From the NCBI RefSeq assembly GCF_039832105.1, contig NZ_JBDOHS010000006.1:121834-185833 (forward strand): a stretch of 64,000 bases of DNA. The letters are read 5' to 3'. Below the pieces are notes generated by a model. That model searched no databases and was not told the DNA's origin. It was given only the letters and a program-made list of their open reading frames with translations. Position 1 is the first letter of the stretch; the number at the start of each line of letters is the position of its first letter. The stretch is from Dorea_A sp016295505. Lineage in GTDB: Bacteria; Bacillota; Clostridia; Lachnospirales; Lachnospiraceae. Made by a program: the position numbers and the translations under genes. Positions 9,323 through 17,363 of this stretch are shown piece after piece.

Positions 9323-10237
9323 CTACTCACCTTCTACTAAAAACTTATAATACTGTTCAAGGCCTTCCGCAAAGCTGCGAATTCCACCCTGATAGATGGA
9401 TCTGATCTTTGAGTTATCCAGTACGATCTTCTTCACATCGACACTTCTTGCCTCTTTATATATCACATCCAGCCCTCCGTTTAATTTCCGGAGTATCTCA
9501 ACCACCATGTTCTGGCTGATTCCTTCATTCGAGCTTATGTTAAATACCTCTTCATTTCCTTCATAATCGATCAGCGCTTCCAGCATACTGCAGACATCTT
9601 CAATATAGATGTAATCCCGGATCGTCTCTCCGTCTCCCCAGATCTCCAGCGTTTCTTTATGGATCATTTTCTTTACCGCCGCATCTACAAACCCGACACC
9701 TTTGTGATAATCCTGTCCCGGACCGTATGGATTGGAGATTCTTGCAATCCTCATCTTTGTATGAAGCTGTGAATTAAAGGTACGGATCACGTTCTCGATA
9801 CAGAGCTTTACACTTCCATAATGATTGATCGGCACCGGCAGTGCCAGTTCATTGATCGGCTGATTTTCCTGGATCCCGTAGACCGTTCCTCCGGAAGACA
9901 AAAATATCATATTCGTCCCCTGATCGATCAGCATTCCACACAGTTTCACCGTCTGCAGCAGATCTCTTCCGTATCCCTGCATGTATTTTTCATTGGAGTT
10001 TCCTGGATTTACCGTACTCAGTGAATGTATGACCATATCCATCCCACGGATCGCATTCTTCAGCACATGATCATCAAAGAAGTCGCCTGACAGATACTCT
10101 ACTCCTTCTACTGTTTCCCGCGGAATACTCAGATCAAAGCTGTACACTTCCAGATCTTTACGCATGACCAGCTTTTTAGCCAGGTTTCTCCCTATAAAAC
10201 CATTTCCTCCAATAATAAGTACTTTTTTACTTTCCAT
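9323..10237 (-). CDS. NAD-dependent epimerase/dehydratase (nucleotide-sugar)
   Basis: An extended short-chain dehydrogenase of about 305 residues related to UDP-glucose 4-epimerase. The NAD motif is IIGGNGFIGRN (GxxGxxG) and the catalytic triad region shows FLSSGGTVYG and HYGSVKLCIE (YxxxK). It should interconvert or dehydrate a nucleotide sugar for the polymer made by this cluster; the substrate cannot be told. ATG at 10237 is preferred over a TTG at 10246. It overlaps the end of the upstream WsaF-like glycosyltransferase gene by 11 bases and is followed at once by rfbD, so it is firmly within the operon. Confidence 0.85.
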   Translation of the reverse strand: MESKKVLIIGGNGFIGRNLAKKLVMRKDLEVYSFDLSIPRETVEGVEYLSGDFFDDHVLKNAIRGMDMVIHSLSTVNPGNSNEKYMQGYGRDLLQTVKLCGMLIDQGTNMIFLSSGGTVYGIQENQPINELALPVPINHYGSVKLCIENVIRTFNSQLHTKMRIARISNPYGPGQDYHKGVGFVDAAVKKMIHKETLEIWGDGETIRDYIYIEDVCSMLEALIDYEGNEEVFNISSNEGISQNMVVEILRKLNGGLDVIYKEARSVDVKKIVLDNSKIRSIYQGGIRSFAEGLEQYYKFLVEGE

Positions 10238-11459
10238 CTTCAGCAATTCCCTTCATTAATGCATCCGCAACCTTCGCTGCTTCTGCCTCCCAGGACGTTG
10301 ATCTTGCGAATTCAAGTCCTTTCTTTCTGATTTCTTTGAGTTTTTCCGGATTCGTCAGATAATATTCCAACGTATCTGCAATGTTTCTCGGGTCGTATTC
10401 CACAAGAACAGAATTTTCTTCATTGACCAGCCATGTACTGTTTGCACCCTTGGAGCACACCGCAACCGAATTGGATGCCATCACTTCCAGTGGGAGCAGA
10501 GAAAGATTCGTATTCGAGATGATCAGACACAGATCACACTGTGAATATACCTTTGAGAGCTGATCCACACTGACGATTCCAAGATTCTTATGCGTAAATG
10601 GAATATCAAAATTGCTGACATCCCATCCTGCAAATACAACCTCCACCTCAGGCATTTTCTGACACAACAGATCCAGTGCGAGAAGTCCCAGTTCAAAATC
10701 TCTTCTCGGCGTAACCGGACGTGCATAGAAGAATACTCTCTTCGTGGAATTCTTTTTCTTCAGAGGCGTATACAGCTCCTTGTCATAGGAGAATCCAAAG
10801 CTGTCTGTACGCATTCCAAAGTCAGAAGCCAGCTTGTCTTTCAGCCAGTCACCCGCCGTGATTCCACGGAAATTAAACGTATACGTACTCTTTGCAAATT
10901 CATATTCCGATCCATGTGCATAGAAAAATGGCTCATAATCCTGTACAAAATAGAATTTTGAGATCGTATTATTAAAATTCTTTACAAAATACGCAGTCTG
11001 CCAAGAAGTTGCAATCGTTGCATGCGCAAATTTTGCACATTTTACATCCCAGTAAGCTTCCACGCGTTCATCCAGGATCGGGAAATGTTCTCTCAAAAAC
11101 TCTTTTACCGACTTGTTGTCTCTGTAATTCGGACTCTTAAACAGATAGATTCTGCTGTGAAAACCCATATTTTCCAGATGTGAGATGAAGCGGAAAATAT
11201 TCAGATGGCCGCCGGATCCCTTTCCCATCTCCGGTATGATCCAGTTCAGAATCTTTACCTCATCCTCTTTATGCGCATCATATTCCTTCTGATTCAGCGG
11301 AACGACTGTTTCATCCACAATAAAATCATAATCCTCCAACACTCTGGAGACCTCTGTTACAAGATGCAGTTTTACCAACAGTTTTTTTACTGCACCCTTT
11401 ATCCCTCTTTTCTTTAAAAACGGAATCAGTTTCTGAAAAAAAAGTTTGATCTTCTTCAT
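10227..11459 (-). CDS. WsaF-like glycosyltransferase (probable rhamnosyltransferase)
   Basis: A 410-residue GT-B fold glycosyltransferase. The basic N-terminal helix, the GSGGHLNIFRFISHLE loop and the C-terminal PLEVMASNSVAVCSKGANSTWL region resemble the WsaF type rhamnosyltransferases and other GT4-like enzymes. These transfer L-rhamnose from dTDP-rhamnose during assembly of surface glycans in the cytoplasm. The dTDP-rhamnose genes and an ABC exporter in the same operon support that donor. It starts 11 bases after the GT2 gene ends and overlaps the epimerase gene by 11 bases. Linkage and acceptor are unknown. Confidence 0.8.
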   Translation of the reverse strand: MKKIKLFFQKLIPFLKKRGIKGAVKKLLVKLHLVTEVSRVLEDYDFIVDETVVPLNQKEYDAHKEDEVKILNWIIPEMGKGSGGHLNIFRFISHLENMGFHSRIYLFKSPNYRDNKSVKEFLREHFPILDERVEAYWDVKCAKFAHATIATSWQTAYFVKNFNNTISKFYFVQDYEPFFYAHGSEYEFAKSTYTFNFRGITAGDWLKDKLASDFGMRTDSFGFSYDKELYTPLKKKNSTKRVFFYARPVTPRRDFELGLLALDLLCQKMPEVEVVFAGWDVSNFDIPFTHKNLGIVSVDQLSKVYSQCDLCLIISNTNLSLLPLEVMASNSVAVCSKGANSTWLVNEENSVLVEYDPRNIADTLEYYLTNPEKLKEIRKKGLEFARSTSWEAEAAKVADALMKGIAEDGK

Positions 11460-11470
11460 AAATACTTACC

Positions 11471-12448
11471 TTATGCCTTTCTTTGTTTGTATTGCTGTGA
11501 TACTCTGCGATCCAGCCACTTCTGTACACCAGCCGGATAGCTGTCATATTTGCCCCCCAGATACCCGCCATAATAACGACTCAGATTCCTGCATACGGAA
11601 TATTTACACCAATAGATTTTTTCTTTTTTTGTCATATCAAGATGCCGGATATATTTTGCATCTGCCAGAATATGCTTCGCCACCTGAAGCGGCAGCTTGA
11701 ACCAGCTGGTAGATATTCTGAAATTCTGCAGATAATACAATCCCTTATATTCATCAAAATACCGGGTAAAATATGTAGATAACTTGTAATTGTGTGAATG
11801 ATAGACCGGCGCATACGGACAGTAAAGCTTCTTGAATCCAAGTTCAATCATCTTCTTTGCCCAGATCTGATCCTCTGCAAAATTCACATCTTCATAAGGA
11901 TATTTTTCAAAAATATCTCTTCGAATACAGGAATTATTGTCTGAGAAAAATGACAGCAGATGACGGTATCCTTCTTCTGTCTCATATCTCTCCCGGTTCT
12001 CATCGGTCAGCTGAAAGATCGTATTATCCTCCCCAAAGTTCTTGAAGTGATAATACAGATCCCGCTTATCAATCACATTACAGTCCGGATAAGGATAATG
12101 AATTCCAAACCCTCCGACAATTTCTGGGTCTGATTTCATCGCATCGATAAAATTCTGCAGCCATTTCTTTGAAGCAGGCATGGCATCCTGCGTAATAAAC
12201 ACAATGTATTCTCCCGTACCCTTTGATGCTCCGTAAACACGGGTCTTCCCATGTCCGAACTCAGAAGCCGGTATCTGATATAACTGACATGGATACTTGT
12301 TAATAATGGACAGCGTCTGATCGCTCGATCCGGAATCCACACAGATGACTTCATATTCGTATTCTGTCTCCTGCTTAAACACCCGCTCCAGCACTTTATC
12401 AAACAGCTCTCCTGCATTTTTTGTTGGAATCACTATAGAAATATCCAT
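11471..12448 (-). CDS. GT2 family rhamnosyltransferase-like enzyme
   Basis: A 325-residue family 2 glycosyltransferase. The fold begins ISIVIPTKNAG, continues with VDSGSSDQT, and has FGHGKTRVYGA, a motif common in bacterial rhamnosyltransferases. The donor-site region is FITQDAMPAS and the acceptor-side acid lies in FAEDQIWAKKM. With the rfb genes it probably adds rhamnose to a lipid-linked glycan at the cytoplasmic face. The gene lies 14 bases after the small bitopic protein gene and 11 bases before the WsaF-like gene. Sugar and linkage are inferred, not shown. Confidence 0.85.
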   Translation of the reverse strand: MDISIVIPTKNAGELFDKVLERVFKQETEYEYEVICVDSGSSDQTLSIINKYPCQLYQIPASEFGHGKTRVYGASKGTGEYIVFITQDAMPASKKWLQNFIDAMKSDPEIVGGFGIHYPYPDCNVIDKRDLYYHFKNFGEDNTIFQLTDENRERYETEEGYRHLLSFFSDNNSCIRRDIFEKYPYEDVNFAEDQIWAKKMIELGFKKLYCPYAPVYHSHNYKLSTYFTRYFDEYKGLYYLQNFRISTSWFKLPLQVAKHILADAKYIRHLDMTKKEKIYWCKYSVCRNLSRYYGGYLGGKYDSYPAGVQKWLDRRVSQQYKQRKA

Positions 12449-12462
12449 ATCCTGCTCCTTTT

Positions 12463-13101
12463 CTATCTGAATAATTTGTACATAAACTTAATAAATACTC
12501 TGAGATACACCATAATGCCAAGGAACACAATGAATGTCTCCACGTTAAATCTCTTATACTGAAGCTTGATGATGCTGGCTTTTTCCAGATTTTCTCCATT
12601 TACCTTCAGCACACTGTCTGTATCTCCTTTTTCTGTCATATATACTGCTACACTTTCCTCTTCGTCTACATCTTCTGCCTGAAGTGTAAGCAGATACTGC
12701 TTGCCTTTACTGTTCTCCTGCCTTGGAAAATCCAGTTTGATGTTTCCTCTCTTCTGGGCATTCGAACTCTCAAATGCATCATTTTCAGTCATTGACTCAT
12801 TAATGATCCCATTTGCGATCTCTTTTCCCGATTCTGTCTCCAGAATCGTCCAGTTGTAATTACCGATCTTCTGATTATTCAGTTTGGTCAATTTGATACT
12901 GAAGCCACACAGGCCCTGATCCTCACAGGTAAACTGCTGCTGCATCATCTGGTTTCCGTCCAGAGCCCCCGTATTCTCATAGGAACCACTTCCGATATCC
13001 GTGTCATAGATCGCTCTGGGCCATACACCGTAAGAATATACTCCTGCCAGTATTACCACAAATACAATAAGACAGATCTTTTTTGCTATCTTCATGCTCA
13101 T
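12463..13101 (-). CDS. Uncharacterised membrane protein in polysaccharide export operon
   Basis: I do not recognise this 212-residue protein. It has an N-terminal membrane segment (about 8-27), a mostly polar extracellular region of about 150 residues with beta-strand-like character, and a C-terminal membrane segment (about 187-207) followed by a short basic tail. The outer region would lie between two anchors. It sits 9 bases after the Wzt-like ATPase gene and 14 bases before a GT2 gene, so it is inside the export operon. A role with the ABC exporter, or in receiving the exported chain, is a reasonable guess but has no motif support. Confidence 0.7.
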   Translation of the reverse strand: MSMKIAKKICLIVFVVILAGVYSYGVWPRAIYDTDIGSGSYENTGALDGNQMMQQQFTCEDQGLCGFSIKLTKLNNQKIGNYNWTILETESGKEIANGIINESMTENDAFESSNAQKRGNIKLDFPRQENSKGKQYLLTLQAEDVDEEESVAVYMTEKGDTDSVLKVNGENLEKASIIKLQYKRFNVETFIVFLGIMVYLRVFIKFMYKLFR

Positions 13102-13110
13102 TCCAACCTT

Positions 13111-13866
13111 CTACTCTTCTAATTCGCCTGCATAATAGGCTCTTTCAAATCTGCTGCCGACTTCTTCACTCGTTCCATCCTCACGAATATGTCCTTTTTC
13201 GATCCATATCGCTCTTTTGCAGATTTTCTTAACCTGATCAATACTATGTGACACAAAAAGAATGGTCGTATCTTCTTTCATCATTCCCTGAATTCTCTTC
13301 TCACACTTCTCCTGAAATCTGAAATCTCCTACAGACAACACCTCATCCACGATCAGCACATCCGGGGTTCCGATCGTAGCAATCGCAAATGCCAGTCTTG
13401 CAAGCATACCGGAAGAGAAATTTTTGATCGGTACATCCATAAACTCTTCCAATTCCGAAAAATCTACGATTCCGTCATAGAATTCATTCATTTCTTTTCT
13501 TCCATAACCAAGAATTGCCCCATTCAGGAAAACATTTTCTCTTGCCGTAAGATCCATGTCAAATCCTGCGCCCAGTTCGATCATCGGTGCAATCGTCCCG
13601 CCGACCGTAACAGATCCTTTCGTCGGCTTCAGCACTCCGGCAATGGTTTTTAACAGAGTACTCTTTCCACAGCCGTTCAGTCCGATTAATGCAACAGAAT
13701 CTCCTCTTTTGACTTCAAAATTAATATCCTGCAACGCCCAGAATTCATCATAACTCATCTTTTTTTTCAGACGTCTGATAAAGTATTCTTTCATATTATC
13801 TACTTTTTCAGACGCAAGATTGAATCTCATCGAAACATGATCCACCTTTATAATCGTATCTTCCAT
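13111..13866 (-). CDS. Polysaccharide ABC exporter ATP-binding protein (Wzt/TagH-like)
   Basis: A 251-residue ABC ATPase with Walker A GLNGCGKST, signature SSGMLARL, Walker B DVLIVDEVLSVGD and the switch His in LFVSHS. The SVGD after Walker B and the overall sequence match the Wzt/TagH branch that exports O-antigens or teichoic acids. It ends shortly after the nucleotide-binding domain, so there is no C-terminal carbohydrate-binding domain as in Wzt proteins that recognise a capped chain. Together with the permease (20 bases upstream) it should move the completed rhamnose-containing glycan across the membrane. Confidence 0.92.
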   Translation of the reverse strand: MEDTIIKVDHVSMRFNLASEKVDNMKEYFIRRLKKKMSYDEFWALQDINFEVKRGDSVALIGLNGCGKSTLLKTIAGVLKPTKGSVTVGGTIAPMIELGAGFDMDLTARENVFLNGAILGYGRKEMNEFYDGIVDFSELEEFMDVPIKNFSSGMLARLAFAIATIGTPDVLIVDEVLSVGDFRFQEKCEKRIQGMMKEDTTILFVSHSIDQVKKICKRAIWIEKGHIREDGTSEEVGSRFERAYYAGELEE

Positions 13867-13886
13867 TGATTCTCTCCCTTTATTTC

Positions 13887-14660
13887 CTACAGATTTAATA
13901 TAAATTCATCCTGCTGCTTATAGAATACCCACAATCCAAATACCAGAGTCACGGCAACTACCACAAAGGAGATCAGGAATTCTCCGATCGTCGGAACCGT
14001 ATTATAGATCATAACATCTCTGAAAATATTCAGGATGCCGGTAAGCGGATTCAGGTTCACGATCATTCTTACCCAGTCCGGAAGCATACTGATCGGATAA
14101 ATAATCGGAGTCAGATACGTCAGGGCTGTCAAAAACACCGTATACAGATGTATCACATCCCGGAATTTTACTGCCAGTGCAGCCAGGATCAGACCGATTC
14201 CCAATGAAAATACGATCAGATATCCCAGCGGAATAACGACAAGGAACATCGTAAAATGCAGCTCTGTTCTTGTAAATAACATCACAAGAATCAATGCGCA
14301 GAACGATGACAGAATATTGATCGAACTTGAGGCAATCCTCGAAAGCACAAACAGATACTTTGGAATATACACTTTTTTGATCAGCGCTGCATTTCCGAGG
14401 ATGGATGTCATTGCCCCGGACGTTGATTCATTATAAAAGTTAAACAAAATCTGTCCTGACAAAAGATATAAAGAATAATTTTCAATATCGAATTTGAACA
14501 GATTGGAAAACACAATGGACAGGATGACCATCATCAAAAGAGGATTCAAAAGTGTCCACAGAACCCCCAGTACAGACTTCCGGTATTTGATCTTTACATC
14601 TCTTGCGACCAGTTCATATAACAATGGCTGAAATTTTTTAAAATTCTCTATATATGTCAC
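13887..14660 (-). CDS. Polysaccharide ABC exporter permease (Wzm/TagG-like)
   Basis: A 257-residue ABC-2 type permease with about six membrane segments. The N-terminal cytoplasmic stretch LVARDVKIKYRKSVLGVLWTLLNP is typical of Wzm/TagG/RfbA-type exporters of lipid-linked polysaccharide. It pairs with the ATPase gene directly downstream. An ABC exporter implies that the glycan is finished on the inner face of the membrane before export. Upstream, 13 bases away, is rfbC, so the exporter is co-transcribed with dTDP-rhamnose synthesis. Confidence 0.92.
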   Translation of the reverse strand: MTYIENFKKFQPLLYELVARDVKIKYRKSVLGVLWTLLNPLLMMVILSIVFSNLFKFDIENYSLYLLSGQILFNFYNESTSGAMTSILGNAALIKKVYIPKYLFVLSRIASSSINILSSFCALILVMLFTRTELHFTMFLVVIPLGYLIVFSLGIGLILAALAVKFRDVIHLYTVFLTALTYLTPIIYPISMLPDWVRMIVNLNPLTGILNIFRDVMIYNTVPTIGEFLISFVVVAVTLVFGLWVFYKQQDEFILNL

Positions 14661-14673
14661 TGTTTGTTCTCCT

Positions 14674-15225
14674 CTATATGTCTAAGGCCTTGATACCGCC
14701 CCATTTTTTATCTTTCTCAGATATCGTAAGTTCTACGCCTTCCGGAATCGGCCAGTCAATCCCGATATCCGGATCGTTCCACATGATTCCGCCTTCATCG
14801 TTCGGATGATAAAAATCCGTACACTTATATGCAAATTCTGCAGAATCAGACAGTACAATGAACCCATGTGCAAAATTCTTCGGAATAAAGAACTGCTTTT
14901 TATTCTCTGCAGACAGAATCACGCCGTACCACTGTCCATACGTCGGAGAACCTTTTCTTAAGTCTACCGCCACATCAAAGACTTCCCCGCTTACGACTCT
15001 TACCAGCTTGTCCTGCGGATAATTGATCTGAAAATGTAATCCTCTGAGCACTCCTTTTTTGGAACTGGACTGATTATCCTGCACAAACTCCATGTCAATC
15101 CCGGCAGCCTTATAATCGTTATAATTATAAGTCTCCATGAAATAACCTCTCTCATCTCCAAACACAGTCGGCGTAATCACTTTCAATCCTTCAATATCAC
15201 ATGTTTCTACTGTTATCTTTCCCAT
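14674..15225 (-). CDS. rfbC: dTDP-4-dehydrorhamnose 3,5-epimerase
   Basis: RfbC/RmlC epimerises C3 and C5 of dTDP-4-keto-6-deoxyglucose, the third step to dTDP-L-rhamnose. The 183-residue cupin shows the expected GVLRGLHFQ (His base) and IPKNFAHGFIVLSD, with DERGYFMETYN near the N-terminus. Length is normal. It lies 14 bases after rfbA and 13 bases before the exporter permease. Confidence 0.96.
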   Translation of the reverse strand: MGKITVETCDIEGLKVITPTVFGDERGYFMETYNYNDYKAAGIDMEFVQDNQSSSKKGVLRGLHFQINYPQDKLVRVVSGEVFDVAVDLRKGSPTYGQWYGVILSAENKKQFFIPKNFAHGFIVLSDSAEFAYKCTDFYHPNDEGGIMWNDPDIGIDWPIPEGVELTISEKDKKWGGIKALDI

Positions 15226-15239
15226 TTTTCTCTCTCCAA

Positions 15240-16133
15240 TTACCCTACAAATTCCTGTTCAATGAACTTTCCTTCCAGTACGTCTCTTAAATAGCTTCCA
15301 TACTGATTTTTCTGATATAATTCGCACGCTTCTTCCAGCTTTGCCTTATCGATCCAGCCGTTATTGAAGGCAATCTCTTCCAGACACGCGATCTTACGGT
15401 TCTGATGTGTCTCAACCGTCTTCACAAAGTTTGTCGCATCGACCAGTGACTCATGTGTTCCGGTATCCAGCCATGTGAAGCCCTGTCCCAATAATGTCAC
15501 ATCCAGATTGCCGTTTTCCAGATAGATACGGTTCAGATCTGTGATCTCCAGTTCTCCACGGGCACTCGGCTTAATCTGCTTTGCGTACTCTACTACACGG
15601 TTATCATAAAAGTACAGACCCGTCACTGCATAATTGGACTTTGGAACCTTCGGTTTTTCCTCCAGAGACACAGCCTTTCCTTCTTCATTGAATTCCACGA
15701 CGCCGAATCTCTCCGGATCATCCACATAATACCCGAATACAGTTGCCCCATCCTGTTTCTTTGCAGCTGACAAAAGTCTCTTTCTAAGTCCATGACCATG
15801 GAAGATATTATCTCCCAGAACCATTGCACAGCTGTCACCGTCAATAAATTCTTCTCCGATCAGAAATGCCTGTGCAAGTCCGTCCGGTGATGGCTGCACT
15901 TTATAACTCAGATGAATTCCAAACTGGCTTCCATCCCCAAGAAGCTCTTCAAAACGAGGTGTATCATCCGGTGTAGAAATAATCAGAATCTCCCTGATCC
16001 CGGCTTCCATCAGAATGCTGAGAGGATAATAGATCATCGGTTTATCATAGATCGGAAGCAACTGCTTACTGGTTACCTGTGTTAATGGATACAATCTTGT
16101 TCCTGATCCGCCTGCCAAAATAATACCTTTCAT
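15240..16133 (-). CDS. rfbA: Glucose-1-phosphate thymidylyltransferase
   Basis: RfbA/RmlA makes dTDP-glucose from glucose-1-phosphate and dTTP, the first committed step to dTDP-rhamnose. The 297-residue protein starts MKGIILAGGSGTRLYPLT and has LPIYDKPMIYYPL, MVLGDNIFHG and the WLDTGTHESL segment of this family. A 69-base gap with a 9-bp hairpin (16174-16195) separates it from rfbB upstream. Confidence 0.97.
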   Translation of the reverse strand: MKGIILAGGSGTRLYPLTQVTSKQLLPIYDKPMIYYPLSILMEAGIREILIISTPDDTPRFEELLGDGSQFGIHLSYKVQPSPDGLAQAFLIGEEFIDGDSCAMVLGDNIFHGHGLRKRLLSAAKKQDGATVFGYYVDDPERFGVVEFNEEGKAVSLEEKPKVPKSNYAVTGLYFYDNRVVEYAKQIKPSARGELEITDLNRIYLENGNLDVTLLGQGFTWLDTGTHESLVDATNFVKTVETHQNRKIACLEEIAFNNGWIDKAKLEEACELYQKNQYGSYLRDVLEGKFIEQEFVG

Positions 16134-16173
16134 AAAAAACCTCCTAAATTATAATTACTTATTAACGCAAACT

Positions 16174-16195
16174 AGCAGTATCTTGCGATACTGCT
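16174..16195 (-). other. Small intergenic hairpin between rfbB and rfbA
   Basis: A 9-bp perfect stem (16174-16182 with 16187-16195) with a 4-base loop sits in the only sizeable gap inside the rfb run. On the minus strand it is not followed by a good T-tract, so it is more likely an mRNA processing or stability element, or a leaky terminator, than a full stop. Confidence 0.4.
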
Positions 16196-16202
16196 GTCTG
16201 CT

Positions 16203-17282
16203 CTATTTGTTATACATGTCCTCGTAATACTTCTGATAATCACCACTCGTAACATTCTTCATCCAGTCTTCATGTTCAAAGAACCACTTGATCGTCTTCT
16301 TAATTCCTTCTGCAAACATGGTATCCGGCACCCAGCCGACCTCTGCCTTGATCTTATCCGGGGCAATTGCATAACGCCTGTCATGACCCTTGCGGTCCGT
16401 CACATAAGTGATCAGATCTTCACTTACCAGTTCTTTTCTCGGATCACCTTCCGGCAGCATCTCCTGTAATGTGTCCAGAATAATATGAATGATCTCAATA
16501 TTCTGCTTTTCATTATGTCCGCCGATATTATAAGTCTCAAACAGACGTCCCTTCTCCTGTACCATATCAATACCCTTGGCATGGTCCTCCACATAGAGCC
16601 AGTCTCTGACATTCTTTCCATCACCATATACCGGAAGCTTTTTACCCTGAAGTGCATTGTTAATGATCAGTGGAATCAGCTTTTCCGGGAACTGATAAGG
16701 TCCGTAATTATTACTGCAGTTTGTAATATTGGCAGGGAACTTATAGGTATCCATATAAGATTTTACCAGCATGTCCGAAGATGCTTTACTTGCGGAATAC
16801 GGGCTGTGCGGATCATACGGTGTCGTCTCATAGAAGTATTCTCCTTCTTCCTCGAGGGATCCGTATACCTCATCCGTGGATACATGAAGAAATTTCTTAT
16901 CTTCCTTGAATGTACCATCCTCCAGCTCCCATGCAGCCTTGGCCGCATTCAGCATTACCAGCGTTCCGAGTACATTCGTCTTCACAAACACATCCGGATT
17001 CTTAATGCTTCTGTCTACATGGCTCTCTGCCGCAAAATGAACAACACGGTCAATGTCATTCTCTTCAAAAATCCGATTGATTGCCTCTGCATCACAGATA
17101 TCAGCCTTTACAAATGTATAGTTGTCTCTATCTTCAACATCCTTCAGATTTTCAAGATTTCCGGCATAAGTAAGCTTGTCTACATTAATAATACGAATCT
17201 CGTTATCATACTTCTTAAACATATAGTGAATATAGTTAGAACCAATAAATCCGGCTCCACCAGTTACTAGATACGTTCTCAT
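16203..17282 (-). CDS. rfbB: dTDP-glucose 4,6-dehydratase
   Basis: RfbB/RmlB converts dTDP-glucose to dTDP-4-keto-6-deoxyglucose. The 359-residue extended SDR has VTGGAGFIGSN at the start, the catalytic STDEVYGSL, and the YSASKAS form of YxxxK. It is the first gene after a strong promoter at 17317-17345, with GGAGG seven bases before the ATG. Transcription from here would cover the rfb genes, the exporter, the glycosyltransferases and probably the wall enzymes down to 1272. Confidence 0.97.
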   Translation of the reverse strand: MRTYLVTGGAGFIGSNYIHYMFKKYDNEIRIINVDKLTYAGNLENLKDVEDRDNYTFVKADICDAEAINRIFEENDIDRVVHFAAESHVDRSIKNPDVFVKTNVLGTLVMLNAAKAAWELEDGTFKEDKKFLHVSTDEVYGSLEEEGEYFYETTPYDPHSPYSASKASSDMLVKSYMDTYKFPANITNCSNNYGPYQFPEKLIPLIINNALQGKKLPVYGDGKNVRDWLYVEDHAKGIDMVQEKGRLFETYNIGGHNEKQNIEIIHIILDTLQEMLPEGDPRKELVSEDLITYVTDRKGHDRRYAIAPDKIKAEVGWVPDTMFAEGIKKTIKWFFEHEDWMKNVTSGDYQKYYEDMYNK

Positions 17283-17316
17283 ATCTGACCTCCAATTTCA
17301 TAAGTTTCTTTTGCAC

Positions 17317-17345
17317 ATTATATCATCATGTATACAAAATATCAA
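17317..17345 (-). promoter_or_regulatory. Sigma-A promoter of the rfbB operon
   Basis: On the minus strand a TTGATA (-35, 17340-17345) is followed after exactly 17 bases by TATAAT (-10, 17317-17322), about 35 bases before the rfbB start codon. This is one of the best sigma-A promoters in the window and suggests that the rfb operon can be transcribed separately from the upstream licD-tagD genes. Confidence 0.8.
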
Positions 17346-17363
17346 GCACAACGCCTGCACCTG

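Noticed and set aside
16134..16202. Riboswitch or full terminator between rfbB and rfbA
   Set aside because: Only one 9-bp hairpin is present, without T-run or conserved riboswitch features.
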